Below, piece after piece: positions 9,875 to 20,150 of a stretch of 64,000 nt of DNA (position 1 is the stretch's first letter; each line of letters opens with the position of its first letter). A model generated the notes under the pieces. That model made no database searches and was not told the origin of the DNA. It worked only from the letters and a program-made list of their open reading frames with translations. The DNA lies in NCBI RefSeq assembly GCF_014332515.1, contig NZ_VFSD01000001.1, positions 248,001 through 312,000 of the forward strand, written 5' to 3'. This stretch comes from Pontibacter beigongshangensis. GTDB lineage: Bacteria; Bacteroidota; Bacteroidia; Cytophagales; Hymenobacteraceae. A program made the translations under genes and the position numbers.

Positions 9875-10116
9875 ATCGAATTCAACATTAGGAATGATGG
9901 CAAATGTGCTTTGACAACAGCTATCGTAGCAATTTTCATCTGCTTATAATTCGTGAGTTGCTGAATTTATTCCAACAGTTTTACTTCAAAAGGCTTTTCA
10001 TCAGAATTTTCACCTGGCCTTGTTAGAGATAAGTTGCATGCGTTTCAGTAAGCGGTGAGTAAGGCAGTTTGGGCAACACTGTTTCAGATACCAGCTTGCT
10101 CCACGTTGCCTTATTT

Positions 10117-13100
10117 TTAAAACTGCACGATAAATTTGCGGCTCATCTTGCTGTTTGCATTGTAGAAGGTGGCAATGTATAAGCCCGACGACAACCTCTG
10201 TACCGGCACCTCCAGTGCGTTAGTTCCCTCGGTAAAAGCATATGGTAGCTCTGCCAGTTTTCTGCCCAGCATATCTGTTATAATGACCGTACCTTTACTG
10301 TCAGCGGAAACTGTGGCAGCGATATGAATAGCCCTTTCTGTTGTTGCCTTAATGTGCAGTTGATCCTTTTCTAGTACATGCTTTGTGGAGTACAAGGCAT
10401 TGGAGGTAACACTGCCAGGGTTTTCCAACTGCTGGTGAGACGAAAGTTGAATAAAATCGATACCTACGGCTTTCCCTAAAGATGCTTCCTGCACCGGGCT
10501 CGGTACATCGAACCGGATGATGCGCGCATAGCTCTTGCTGCTCCAGGCAGCTATCTGGCTTAGGTCCAGGGTATATTCCTTAAATTCAGTGTCGTTGCTG
10601 CTGATCTCAAATTCCAGAAAGTTAGCGACGTTGTCGCCTACCGGCCCCCACCAGTAGAACCTGGCTTTGGTTTCCTCTGTATCGTTTTTCAGCTTAATGG
10701 TGAGGTGCTTATACACTTTCGGTTCGATGGGCGACATGGCTGGCACATCGTAGCGGATGTTGTTGTAGGTTTGGGCGGCGGTCAGGTTCAACACGCCTTC
10801 TTCCGTAAAGGCACCGGTATAGTTCACGATGCTCCAGCCTTCTGCCTTGTTGTTCACCACGGGCTCGTTGAATTCCCAGCTATAGGTAAACACCTGTGGC
10901 AAAGCCGACAACAACTTAACCTGATCTACCTGCACCTGCTTGCCCTGGGCAGCAGCACTTGCCACGGCAGGCACATCAAATCGAATCAGGCGGATGCTGC
11001 TTTTGCCAGTCCAGGCCGCGTTCTGGCTCAGGTCTAAGGTATATTCCTTTACACCTGTGTCGTTGCTGCTGATGTCGAACTCCACGAAATTTGCCACATT
11101 GTCACCGACTGGTCCCCACCAGTAAAACCTGGCTTTCGTGTCTGGGGTCTCATTTTTCAACCTGATAACAGCGTATTTGCTCAGGTTTGGGTTAATGACA
11201 TTGCTGGCCGGCACATCGTATTTTATGTGCTGGTAGGTCTGGTTTACGACCAGGTTCAGCAGGCCTGCCTCAGAAGCTGCCTGGGAATAGTTCACAATGG
11301 TCCAGCCATCTATGGTGTTGTTCTGAACGGCTCCGTTAAAGTCCCAGATATGCGTTTCCGGGTTATCTTCTACTTCGTTCGTGCATTGGGTTTTTGCAGC
11401 AGTGTATTTTTCCAGTATCGCCATCTGCGGCCTGTCCACGCCGCCAATGGGTTCTACAGCCAGTTTGTACGTATTCCACCAGGGGCCGGCAGCCCAGTAG
11501 GTGCCGTTAATGCAGTTATCCCGCAGGTAAGCCAGCATATTGTCGAGTGCAACCAGCCAGCGTTCATCGTCGTCAGGCACACCATACTCGCCTACAAAAC
11601 CTCTCAGGCCGTTCTCACGGAGCCACCTCACAAAGGGAGCCGTGCGGGCTATGCCAATGGTTGGGTTGGCCTGCTCCCCATCGTAGGTCTGGTCGTACTT
11701 GCCGGAAGCATCATCGTCGAAGTACACATGCGCCTCAAAGATCAGGTTGTCGGAGGGGTCCTGCAGGTTCTTCAGGTTATCGCTGGCGGCCGGCCAGCGG
11801 GCAGCGGAGCTCCAGCTGTCGCCTCCTACCACAATAGTGGTTTGGGTATCGATGCTTCTGATGCTGGTGATGATGGCTTGTGCAATATTAAACCAGGGGG
11901 TGGATGCCAGCATGCCGTGAGGCTCATTCATGATGCCATAGCCCCATATATTTTCATCGTTTCGGAACTCATTGGCCAGTTTTGCCCAGGCATCTGCCAC
12001 TGTGGCCACAGGCAGTTCCGGGTTTCCGATTATGAACTCCACCCCGTTTATTCTCCGGCGGCCGTAGTTGTGCATGTCCAGCAGTACCCATACACCACGG
12101 GCCCTGGCATCCGCCAAAAATGTCCGCATCCGGGCCAGCTCCACCGGGTCGAGCGGTCCGTTCAGTTCCGGCTGTATCCGCTCCCACTTAAAGGGCATCC
12201 GGACCAGGCCCAGCCCTTTAGATTTAAAGTAGGTCAGTTCTGCAGCGTTGGGGTAGGTGTAATCCGTACCGAAAACGCCGGGTATGTTTGAACCGAACTC
12301 AGCACCGGCCAGGTTCACGCCAAAGGAAGCCGGTTCTCTGGCAGGCATGGGCTCCAATGGCTCCGGTTCCGGAAGAGGCAATACCTCGGTGGTAAGTTTA
12401 ATGACATCTACCTGCACGTTTTTACCGAAAGAAGTAGCATGCAAGGGGCTCGGCACATCAAAGCGGATGATGCTAATAGAGCCGCTCCACCTGCTGTCTC
12501 TGCTCAGGTCTATCTTATATTCTTTGAACTCCGTGTCGTTGGCAGATACAGGAAACTCTATGTAGGCGGCCGTAGCGGCACTCCCCCACCAGTAGAACCT
12601 CGCCATGCCATTCCCAGTCTCGTTTTTTAAACGGATAACAGCTGTTTTGCTCTGCGCCGGATCTATGGCATTGCTGGCAGGCACATCGTAGCGGATATGG
12701 TTGTAGGTCATGTTGCCGGTCAGGCGCAGGATGCCGTCAGTGGTGCTGGCATTGCTATAGTTCACGATGGTCCAGCCTTCTACCTTATTGCCAACTACCG
12801 GCTCTTCAAACTCCCAGCTATGCGTGTTATTTTCGTTAGGATCGGTCTGCGCGCCCAGGCTAATGCGGTAGGCATGTGTAACGGGCTTGTTGATCGTATA
12901 GATATGGTCGGCTACGGCAGCGACTTGCTGCTCGGTTTCCTGTTCCTGTGGCTTCTCCAGGAGGTAAGCATCAAACAGGCTTTTGTTGGCGGCATAAACC
13001 GGATCGTTTATAGTTCTCAGGTTGTCGATATGAGCTTTAACCTCTGAAAAAGCCGCCTGCTTCAGGGATGCCGGGAGGTAGTTTATCTCCAGCCGCTTTA

Positions 13101-14223
13101 TATCGCGGAGTTTGCGCTGCAGCGAACGGTAGCGCATGGTCTGGGCCCTCACCTGCACGGCCTGCCTGTATTGCGGTGTGTTTTGCTCCAGCGCCAGGTT
13201 TACGCCCTTATTTAACTCTTCGCTGGTGTAGTTTCGGATAAAGATGCCATCAATGGTAAGGGCATAGTCGCCTTTGGGCAGCGCTGCCACTTTTAGCAGC
13301 TCAGCATTCAGTTCCTGCTGAAACGGCACCAGTTCCAGCGCAGATGCTGCCTCAGCTGGTACCGGGAAAGGCAGGCTTTTGGCAAGGTGGTTAAACTCTA
13401 TGAGGTCGTTCCCTGTAACCAGGTTGCTCACCGTACAGTCTTTACATCTTTGCAGCTTGCCGCTCCGGATGCTGATTTCCGACACGAATCGGGGGGCGCC
13501 CGTATCTTTCAGAAACTGATAGGCCATTATAAAATTGCCGGGCGTACCCGGATGGATGCGGTCGTTGCTGATCAGGGTGGCTTTGGGGTTGGTTGCCTGC
13601 ACCTGCTGGTTCAGGTTGTTCAGGATGCTAAAATAATCCACCACCTTCAGGTTGTATTGCTGTGCCAGCTCGTCTATGATGACCGTGCATTTTTGCAGGG
13701 CATCGTTCACGCCATACATGTTGGGGGCTGGCAAATCGCCTGTCTGGTCGTATATAGATGGCTTTTGCAGAATTACCCTGGTGTTGGCCTGCAGAAGCCT
13801 CTGAATAACCTGGTTCAGGTAACCTCTGTAGTCATCGATTGCCCGCTGTTTCTTTACTTCGATGTCAGGTTCATTTTGCCGCTCTGGCGCGTACAAGCCT
13901 CTGTTCACATCGTTCATGCCGGCCATTACAACCGACCAGTCGGCTGGTTTGCGCAGGATGTCTTCGTCCATTCTCCGGAGGAAGTTGTTGGCGTTGTCGC
14001 CCCAGATGCCGGAATTGTAAAAAGTTACTTTTGAGTCGGGGAAGCGGGTGGCGTAGTACAACATAATAAAATTATGGAACTCCCCGCTATGCGTAATGCT
14101 GTTGCCAATGAAGTTGATGCGATCGCCGTTCTTAAAAATAATGTCCTGGTCTTGCCGGGCAAAGGAAAGGTGGTGCAGCACCAATACCAGCAAAAGCGTA
14201 AGTAAAGCTGTTTTCTTTCTCAT
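10117..14223 (-). CDS. secreted multidomain SGNH esterase / GH5 glycosidase with three beta-sandwich repeats and T9SS sorting domain
   Basis: The start chosen is the ATG at 14223 (MRKKTALLTLLLVLVLHHLS, a signal peptide). The frame is open 53 codons further, but that part lacks a signal and lies in leader DNA. Length is 1368 residues. Residues 28 to 250 are an SGNH hydrolase (NFIGNSITHSG with Ser42; NDRIHPG with Asp221 and His224). Residues 630 to 935 are a GH5-like barrel with acid/base in GIMNEPHG (about 766) and nucleophile in FVGEYGVPDD (about 878). Three related modules of about 150 residues (about 469-614, 956-1111, 1114-1261) share WEF-EPV-GW-IVNYS and ARFYWWG motifs and look like carbohydrate-binding or jelly-roll domains. 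Residues 1286 to 1368 are a type A T9SS sorting domain ending SRKFIVQF. It probably deacylates and cleaves one polysaccharide outside the cell. Confidence 0.85.
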   Translation of the reverse strand: MRKKTALLTLLLVLVLHHLSFARQDQDIIFKNGDRINFIGNSITHSGEFHNFIMLYYATRFPDSKVTFYNSGIWGDNANNFLRRMDEDILRKPADWSVVMAGMNDVNRGLYAPERQNEPDIEVKKQRAIDDYRGYLNQVIQRLLQANTRVILQKPSIYDQTGDLPAPNMYGVNDALQKCTVIIDELAQQYNLKVVDYFSILNNLNQQVQATNPKATLISNDRIHPGTPGNFIMAYQFLKDTGAPRFVSEISIRSGKLQRCKDCTVSNLVTGNDLIEFNHLAKSLPFPVPAEAASALELVPFQQELNAELLKVAALPKGDYALTIDGIFIRNYTSEELNKGVNLALEQNTPQYRQAVQVRAQTMRYRSLQRKLRDIKRLEINYLPASLKQAAFSEVKAHIDNLRTINDPVYAANKSLFDAYLLEKPQEQETEQQVAAVADHIYTINKPVTHAYRISLGAQTDPNENNTHSWEFEEPVVGNKVEGWTIVNYSNASTTDGILRLTGNMTYNHIRYDVPASNAIDPAQSKTAVIRLKNETGNGMARFYWWGSAATAAYIEFPVSANDTEFKEYKIDLSRDSRWSGSISIIRFDVPSPLHATSFGKNVQVDVIKLTTEVLPLPEPEPLEPMPAREPASFGVNLAGAEFGSNIPGVFGTDYTYPNAAELTYFKSKGLGLVRMPFKWERIQPELNGPLDPVELARMRTFLADARARGVWVLLDMHNYGRRRINGVEFIIGNPELPVATVADAWAKLANEFRNDENIWGYGIMNEPHGMLASTPWFNIAQAIITSIRSIDTQTTIVVGGDSWSSAARWPAASDNLKNLQDPSDNLIFEAHVYFDDDASGKYDQTYDGEQANPTIGIARTAPFVRWLRENGLRGFVGEYGVPDDDERWLVALDNMLAYLRDNCINGTYWAAGPWWNTYKLAVEPIGGVDRPQMAILEKYTAAKTQCTNEVEDNPETHIWDFNGAVQNNTIDGWTIVNYSQAASEAGLLNLVVNQTYQHIKYDVPASNVINPNLSKYAVIRLKNETPDTKARFYWWGPVGDNVANFVEFDISSNDTGVKEYTLDLSQNAAWTGKSSIRLIRFDVPAVASAAAQGKQVQVDQVKLLSALPQVFTYSWEFNEPVVNNKAEGWSIVNYTGAFTEEGVLNLTAAQTYNNIRYDVPAMSPIEPKVYKHLTIKLKNDTEETKARFYWWGPVGDNVANFLEFEISSNDTEFKEYTLDLSQIAAWSSKSYARIIRFDVPSPVQEASLGKAVGIDFIQLSSHQQLENPGSVTSNALYSTKHVLEKDQLHIKATTERAIHIAATVSADSKGTVIITDMLGRKLAELPYAFTEGTNALEVPVQRLSSGLYIATFYNANSKMSRKFIVQF

Positions 14224-14554
14224 GGTTTTTATGTGTGAGGTGAAAGGTTTGCAGGTTTGGTGGGTGCTGCAAAGACAATAGGCCGGCGGCCCTGCAGAAG
14301 CTCGTTTCTTCCATAGGAAGCTACCCACTAAAAATGTGTGGCAGCAGAAAGCCAGTTGGCATAAAAAATAGCCTGATGCCATTATCGAAAATATGCAAAT
14401 AAAATCTCTGCACGTAAGCGCAGGCAGCAGCTCGCCTCCAGTAAGCTGGCAGTACCAGCTTCAGCTCCCTTCTTACACATCTAACTCAGCGAATGATCTA
14501 CTGTTGAAGCAGTCTTTTTCAGGGAATGGTTACCAGGTTGAGGCAACTCCCATC

Positions 14555-14626
14555 ATCAGCAGCATCAGCAGCAGCAGCAGCAGCAGCAGAAAGGAGCTCC
14601 GGAGGGCATTTCTGATTAGAATTATT
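14555..14626 (-). repeat. dispersed intergenic repeat, copy 4 with the longest CAG tract
   Basis: On the plus strand a (CAG)n tract with a few CAT units runs from about 14553 to 14590. It is followed by AAAGGAGCTCCGGAGGGCAT and TTCTGATTAGAATTATT, which is the repeat in reverse. It lies upstream of the SGNH/GH5 gene. Confidence 0.75.
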
Positions 14627-14729
14627 CATAAAACTATATCGTATGACCCTCTCTCGCTTACCTTTTGGCAAATAATAGCAGGTACTTGGTCCTGTTCTAC
14701 AGCTGCCACCTTTCTGCTCTACTGGTACA

Positions 14730-17700
14730 TTAAGGATTATTTCGGGAAGCCGCGTCTAAACTGGTTTCCGGGGCCAGCAGCGCAGCAGCCCAGTCTTCCT
14801 GCAACAAAAAGTAAAGTCGGGAGTAGTGTTTATTATCCCAGGTTCTTGCCGCCAGTTCCAGATAAGGCGCTAGTTTGCCCTTGTCCATGCCTTTTTCACG
14901 GGCTAGTTTCTGCACTGTTTCCAGTTTGCTCCGGAGGCCGTTCACGAACTCTTTCGGCAGCCGTACGTCTCCTCCTGCCACAGCCTGTTGCCCCTTGTTA
15001 CTAGTGAAAACCCGTAACTCGTATGGCTTCAGGGCCAGCTTGACTTTGCGTGTTTTTTTGGTGCTTGTGCCAATAGCAGGCTCCATTAGCCGATCAGCGT
15101 GTGTGAGGTTTATGGTAACCTGGGCTGGCTCCGGCAAGGTGTTCAGCACATAAAAGTACAACTTGCCGTCCACCACTTTCTGCCGGATGCGCACAGGGTC
15201 TGCTACCGCTGGCACATCGTCGAATTTAACGGCTGGCAAGGCCTGCAGTGCCCGCGAGAACTGACTTAGCTCCTCTTCCATTCCGAAGGTGCCTACCACG
15301 TATCCGCCTTTCACTAAACTGGTGGCATCGAGGTGGTGCAGGGCGAAAACATAGGGCTCCATGCTGTGGTAGCCAACCGCATTCAGCGTAGATGCCCGCC
15401 ACACCATTTCATTAACGCCTAAGGCTTTCAGTCCTGCCAGCGGCGCCTCTTTTCCGATCGGGTCTTCCCAGTAGCGGTCGTGTATCGTTACCCGCACCTT
15501 CTCATGGTCTTTAAGCGATGCCACTACTTCGGGTGCCGTCATTACAGTACGGTTTACCTCATGATTGGCAGGCGGATAGTTGTTTCGTTTCCAGCGCATG
15601 TCTGCCGGTACCGTGGTATAGTTAAAGACGATGTTCGGGTGATTTTTGTAGAGTTCCGGGTCTATACCCATCTCCCGCATTACTTCCACGCTGGGTTCAG
15701 TAAGGTAATCTGCCAGGCGCTGGTTATGGGTAAGGTGCACAAATACGTTCAGCTTTAGTTTCAGGTCGGGGCGGTAAGTGGCCATGTGGCGGCCCAGGCT
15801 GGCGTAGTGCTCATACAGAACCTTACAGCGCCAGTCGATCCAGGCTTTTTTGGCGGCTGGGTTGTTCATGAGCCAGGTGTAGCTCTTGTTAAAGCGTGTC
15901 GGATCTCCTGCTTTGTAAACCGGTATCCGGAGCCCGGCTTCTTCCTGAAATCGTTTGAGGTTACTGTCGTTGTAGCCGGATGCCAGGGAACCGAAGGTGA
16001 ATAGTTTCGGGCGAGCCATGACCAGGGAGATGCCGTCAAAGGCCGGTTCCTGGGCGTAGCGTTCGCAGAGTTCCGTTACAATATTGGTCACCGAAGCCAT
16101 AACCCGCGGATCGGCCGGGTTATAGTTAGGGTCAGCGCCATGCCAGTAGCCATACCAGAGTTTCCCGTCTTTGTTAATATTGATGACGGTTTCTTCGCCT
16201 GTATGCAGCAAGGCGGTATCAGCTAAAGCATACTTGTTTAAGCTGGGCAGCGTATGGATGTGTAGACCTGCCGTAAACTTGATCTGTTGTTCCCCCAGCC
16301 GCTTGAGCAGGTAAGCCGGATAACCATCGGGATGAGGACGCTGCCCGCCCTGGGCCCCATCTATGTCTGGCTGAAAAGGTTCTACAGCAGTACCGTATAG
16401 TGGGCCCGCATACCAGGCTAGCGGGTACTCCAGCTCCGTCTGCCCAAACGACTGCATGTATTGCAACAGCCGATCGGTGGCTTTGGTGAACCCTGCAAGG
16501 TCACGACCGGTGCCGAAGTTATGGAACAGTACCGGGTCTTCGTAATAGAGGCCGGTGCTGCGGGCCGGTACCGTGCCGGAAAAACGGTTTTTCGCATCTG
16601 TCACTTTAAAATGCTGGATCTTGTAAATTTTGATGTGCTGCACCGCTGCCGGATAATCGGGTTCAGCTGTCATGAAGATGAACGCCTGTTTTTTGGAGCG
16701 GGGCCAGAAGACAATGCGGTGCTCCTGCATGTTGTGGGAGAGCGGATATTCCTCCCCCGTAAAAACACCGGTATGCGCCTGAAAATCTATGTTGTTGCCA
16801 AAGTCCTGCAGAAGCACCTCCATGGTGCGGGGCTTATCGTCCGGATAGCTAATCACAGCCAGGTGCGGCTCATTGGCTTCTTCCACCTCAAAGGCCATGG
16901 CAAAGCGGTCGCGCTGTTTGGCACCAGCTTCGCGGTAAGCGCCAATGGGAGCTTGAATCAGCGTAGTGCCGCCAAACTCGCCAACCGGCTTCTGGCTTAC
17001 GGCGTCTACCTCGGCCACCAGGACCTGTTTCGCCTCCTGCGCCTTAGCCTTTTCTGCTACAGCCAGCACATGCACCGGTGACTGCGCCTTTTTTGGCATT
17101 CCTTTTTCCTTGTAATACAAAGAGAGCTGGTAGGTGCCAGCCGGGTTAGCTGCCAACTCAATCGTAAGCTTCGATTTCTCCAGACCCTTCAGCGTTTGAT
17201 CAGGAAGCTTGCCCTGCTGCAGCACCTTGCCGCTATTCCCTGTGAGTTCAAACCGAAGCTCCTTCAGGTTTATGGTGGCCTGGCCGGCATTGGCCAGCAC
17301 TACAGGAACCTGAGCAGGCGAGGCAGCCGTTACAAAAGGATCATGCATCGTGACATCAGCTGTAAACTCTCTAAAACGGAGGAACGCCTCTCTTGCCTCA
17401 GCTTCGGTCAGTTCGCGGTTGTAGATGCTGAACTCATCGATGGCGGCAAGGCTGGCACGCTCTCCTTTTGCATTGGCCGCCCCTATAAAAAAGGAATTGT
17501 ACGTGGCAGGTTGCCATTGGGGCATCCAACCAATAGAGGCGGGCTTGCCATCTACATATATACTGGCTCCTTTCCTGATGTTCCAGGTAAAGGCCACGTG
17601 GTGCCACTCCTGCTGCCAGTCCTCAATTTTATGGTAAAAAATGTACGAGTCTTTCGGGTCTTTTATGCTGAAGCGGATAAACCTGTCTTTGTACAGCTCT

Positions 17701-18107
17701 ATTTTCAGGCTGTTACTGCCAGCGTTTTCAGGGCCATCTTCATTGAACAAGGTGTAGACCTCTCCTTTCCTGCCTTCACTCCCTGGCGGCAGCCGAAGCC
17801 ACATGGCAATGGTGCCTTCCTGCTTTTGCAGGTTCCCGGAGGAGGCATACTGCAATACCTGACCAGGTGTAAAGCTGACGGCTTTCCCCTTAATCCCGCC
17901 TGTTGTGGCAGGCCTGTTGCTGCTGTTGACGGGGCTACGCCTGCCCCTGGCCTCTGCCTCGAAGCCTTTGTCAAAATCCAGGTGGAACAAGACCTGCGCT
18001 TCCTTTTGGCTGCCGGGTGCTTCACCTGGATTATTAAAAGCCACCGCTGCAAAAGAATGCAAAAAAAACAGGATTAAAATAGAATTTGCCGTCCGCTTCA
18101 TCATCAT
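14730..18107 (-). CDS. secreted LamG-domain protein with glycosidase-like barrel, family unknown
   Basis: The 1125-residue product starts with MMMKRTANSILILFFLHSFA (signal peptide). Residues 40 to 245 form a LamG/concanavalin-like domain (GTIAMWLRLPPG, then WHHVAFTWNIRKGASIYVDG, then IDEFSIYNRELTEAEAREAF). The middle third contains barrel-like motifs such as GLHIHTLPSLNKYALADTAL, DGISLVMARPKLF and KLKLNVFVHLTH, which resemble glycosyl-hydrolase-like GHL10 proteins. The C-terminal part holds a beta domain (YFYVLNTLPEPAQVTINLTH) and then a helical tail. The ATG lies 2 bases after the isomerase stop, so the two genes are cotranscribed. Three ATGs in a row leave the exact start open by two codons. 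Catalysis is inferred, not shown. Confidence 0.6.
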   Translation of the reverse strand: MMMKRTANSILILFFLHSFAAVAFNNPGEAPGSQKEAQVLFHLDFDKGFEAEARGRRSPVNSSNRPATTGGIKGKAVSFTPGQVLQYASSGNLQKQEGTIAMWLRLPPGSEGRKGEVYTLFNEDGPENAGSNSLKIELYKDRFIRFSIKDPKDSYIFYHKIEDWQQEWHHVAFTWNIRKGASIYVDGKPASIGWMPQWQPATYNSFFIGAANAKGERASLAAIDEFSIYNRELTEAEAREAFLRFREFTADVTMHDPFVTAASPAQVPVVLANAGQATINLKELRFELTGNSGKVLQQGKLPDQTLKGLEKSKLTIELAANPAGTYQLSLYYKEKGMPKKAQSPVHVLAVAEKAKAQEAKQVLVAEVDAVSQKPVGEFGGTTLIQAPIGAYREAGAKQRDRFAMAFEVEEANEPHLAVISYPDDKPRTMEVLLQDFGNNIDFQAHTGVFTGEEYPLSHNMQEHRIVFWPRSKKQAFIFMTAEPDYPAAVQHIKIYKIQHFKVTDAKNRFSGTVPARSTGLYYEDPVLFHNFGTGRDLAGFTKATDRLLQYMQSFGQTELEYPLAWYAGPLYGTAVEPFQPDIDGAQGGQRPHPDGYPAYLLKRLGEQQIKFTAGLHIHTLPSLNKYALADTALLHTGEETVININKDGKLWYGYWHGADPNYNPADPRVMASVTNIVTELCERYAQEPAFDGISLVMARPKLFTFGSLASGYNDSNLKRFQEEAGLRIPVYKAGDPTRFNKSYTWLMNNPAAKKAWIDWRCKVLYEHYASLGRHMATYRPDLKLKLNVFVHLTHNQRLADYLTEPSVEVMREMGIDPELYKNHPNIVFNYTTVPADMRWKRNNYPPANHEVNRTVMTAPEVVASLKDHEKVRVTIHDRYWEDPIGKEAPLAGLKALGVNEMVWRASTLNAVGYHSMEPYVFALHHLDATSLVKGGYVVGTFGMEEELSQFSRALQALPAVKFDDVPAVADPVRIRQKVVDGKLYFYVLNTLPEPAQVTINLTHADRLMEPAIGTSTKKTRKVKLALKPYELRVFTSNKGQQAVAGGDVRLPKEFVNGLRSKLETVQKLAREKGMDKGKLAPYLELAARTWDNKHYSRLYFLLQEDWAAALLAPETSLDAASRNNP

Positions 18108-18109
18108 AT

Positions 18110-19615
18110 TTACTCCACTATTACTGCTTCAATGTTTAGATATTCGCCAATTTTCTTAATGGTCTGCGCATGGTGGCCTACACCAAGTGCAAAGTGATGG
18201 GTTGGCCCTTCTTTCACCCATTTTTTCAGGAAGGTCCGCACATCCGGTTTAAAATAGCCCCTGGTGTTGGTGTTGCCTGTTGGCGGAATAGGGCCTTCAA
18301 CCGATGTTCCTTCCGCTATCACAAACTTAAACTTGCCATCGTAGGTGGAGGTAATACTAAGCATGGTGATGGGGCCTTCCTTAATCTTGAACTCCACTCC
18401 TGCCCCGAAACCGGGTTTGCCATGGTACTTTTTAAGGCTTCTGAGCACTGGTTTACCCTGTGCTATGGTCACGTTATGCGGGCCGTCGTGCCCTACCAGA
18501 ATAAAGTTCTCTTTAAAGTCCACCGGGTGAAATTCGGCGAAGCTGCCACCAATGCCCAGCCGCTCCATTATCATCATGGCGATGCAGCATTTCAGGTCCG
18601 ATTCGCCACACATCGGGAAGCCGGCACCCGTGAGCAGGGAGTTTCCTACGATCAGGTTCGTCATAACCTTGCGCGTGTCGCTCTCCGCTTCGCCTTCGTA
18701 GTAATAGGCCAGTCCGTCCAGCTTCTTATCTTTCACAAACTCCTCCAGCGCCACCGACACGCGTGCGGCCACTTCCAGGTCGGTAGCGCGCAGCTTTTCA
18801 GAGATAGGGTCAGAAACAGGGTCCGGGGTGTCAAAGAAGTCGAGGATGCGTTTTTCTTCTTTTTTGATGTCCTGCTCCGCTACCCGATGGTATTTGCTTA
18901 CAATTTCGTGGGCTTCGCACTGCACAATATGTAACCCGAAGTGTGCGGTGAGCATGGTGGCATCGGAGTGCATATCGAGCATAGCCTCGATGGGGTGACC
19001 AATATGGCCGATACGTGCCGTTTTAAGGTCGTGCAGCACGCGGGCAATGTTGCAGTAAGTACCTATCTCTGCCTCGGCAGCCGGATCGTCGTGCAGGGTT
19101 CCTATAATTACATCGGGAACCTTTTTACCCATGCGCACGGCCACACCCGTAAACTCTGGCAGCGAGCAGATATCGTCGTTGTACAGTTGCTGATAGGTCG
19201 ACGCTTTGCTGTAGTTCAAGGCTTTGTCAGGCTGCAGCGCCACCAGTACCACCGGCACGTCAATGCTCTTGATGATGATGCCAAAAGTGCTGGAGGTGGC
19301 ATAAGTGAGCATGTCGCAGAAAATAAGGTCCAGGTTGGCGGCTTTGAGTTTCGGCAGCAGTTCATAAGCGCTGATCACATCGTCTACCATCCCAAAGTCA
19401 ACTACCTCCGCATTATGCTTCTGCACCTTTTCCAGGAAAATTGCCTGCTTCTCCAGCATTTGCTCATACAGCCCCTCAAATTGCTCCCAGTATTTAGAGT
19501 ACCCTACCCCAAAAACACCTATGCGGGGAACCGTTTCCTTTCTTTTTTTAATAATCGGTGAATGTTGTGTTTTCACGTCTAGTTCAGCAATTGCCAACTC
19601 TTCCAATTGATTCAT
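18110..19615 (-). CDS. L-arabinose/L-fucose isomerase-fold sugar isomerase
   Basis: The 501-residue cytoplasmic protein has the AraA/FucI architecture: a Rossmann-like N-terminal domain (RIGVFGVGYSKYWEQFEGLY), a central domain (TARIGHIGHPIEAMLDMHSD) and a C-terminal catalytic part. Metal and catalytic residues of the AraA type are visible as Glu in YYEGEAESD, Glu in MCGESDLKC, His in VGHDGPHN and His in HHFALGVGHH. It should interconvert an aldose and ketose released by the secreted enzymes. The exact sugar is unclear, because divergence from true AraA is large. It heads a two-gene unit, with one candidate operator 28 bases upstream of the ATG and another 354 bases upstream. Confidence 0.75.
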   Translation of the reverse strand: MNQLEELAIAELDVKTQHSPIIKKRKETVPRIGVFGVGYSKYWEQFEGLYEQMLEKQAIFLEKVQKHNAEVVDFGMVDDVISAYELLPKLKAANLDLIFCDMLTYATSSTFGIIIKSIDVPVVLVALQPDKALNYSKASTYQQLYNDDICSLPEFTGVAVRMGKKVPDVIIGTLHDDPAAEAEIGTYCNIARVLHDLKTARIGHIGHPIEAMLDMHSDATMLTAHFGLHIVQCEAHEIVSKYHRVAEQDIKKEEKRILDFFDTPDPVSDPISEKLRATDLEVAARVSVALEEFVKDKKLDGLAYYYEGEAESDTRKVMTNLIVGNSLLTGAGFPMCGESDLKCCIAMMIMERLGIGGSFAEFHPVDFKENFILVGHDGPHNVTIAQGKPVLRSLKKYHGKPGFGAGVEFKIKEGPITMLSITSTYDGKFKFVIAEGTSVEGPIPPTGNTNTRGYFKPDVRTFLKKWVKEGPTHHFALGVGHHAQTIKKIGEYLNIEAVIVE

Positions 19616-19643
19616 ATTCTAAGGTTTAATACTTTATTATATT

Positions 19644-19657
19644 CTTTACGCACTAAG
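19644..19657 (-). promoter_or_regulatory. candidate operator copy 3 (CTTTACGCACTAAG)
   Basis: It lies 28 bases upstream of the isomerase start codon, where a bound repressor would block transcription or initiation. It has one mismatch to the commonest form. Confidence 0.65.
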
Positions 19658-19830
19658 GTTTTTGCAGAAAAAAGATCCCTCTCTGGGAAGTTGTTTTAAA
19701 CAGTAATTATTTGCTTTTAGGCTTCTTATTAAGGATTCGCGACAGTATTCAAAGGAGGTTCCTGCAGCTTTCTTATTGTCTTTCTCTTTTAAGCTGATGC
19801 CGAAAGAAAAGGCAGAACAATTGCCACCCG

Positions 19831-19890
19831 AATTATTCTAATCAAAATGCACCCTCAAACCATATGTCTGCTCCTGCTGCAGTTGCTGCT
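19831..19890 (+). repeat. dispersed intergenic repeat, copy 5
   Basis: It reads AATTATTCTAATCAAAATGC, then ACCCTCAAACC, with CTGCTCCTGCTGCAGTTGC and TGC downstream. It lies in the isomerase leader between two operator copies. Confidence 0.65.
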
Positions 19891-19969
19891 TTGCCGGCTG
19901 ATGGGCTTATTAAATGGCGCCTCTGCTTCCAGGCTCAGGTTTAATTTTGATCTGTTTTTAAAATAAAAA

Positions 19970-19983
19970 GTTAACGCACTAAG
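19970..19983 (-). promoter_or_regulatory. candidate operator copy 4 (GTTAACGCACTAAG)
   Basis: With flanks it reads GTTAACGCACTAAGTTAA, which shows the TTAAC/GTTAA dyad most clearly. It lies 354 bases upstream of the isomerase ATG and 335 bases downstream of the DUF5017-like gene. Confidence 0.6.
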
Positions 19984-20150
19984 TTAATAAAATTATTGAT
20001 ACTCCTACCTTTTCAAAGCCTTATTATTCCGAAAAGGACTAAAGTTTTTTGCCGAAGCGGAATTGCCTCTCTTTGGAGCCCTGAGACTAAATTTAGGACT
20101 GAAGGTTTATGGCTGAAACTGGTGCTAGCATTCAGATCTTCCTTACTAAC

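Noticed and set aside
11227..12291. A 354-codon open frame antisense to the SGNH/GH5 gene
   Set aside because: It lies wholly within a well-supported gene on the other strand. GC-rich third positions of that gene open the antisense frame, and its protein has no recognisable domain.
14393..15004. A plus-strand open frame of 203 codons with a run of nine Ser codons
   Set aside because: The Ser run is only the CAG tract of repeat copy 4, and the frame runs into the 3' end of the LamG gene on the other strand. It has no start context or domain.
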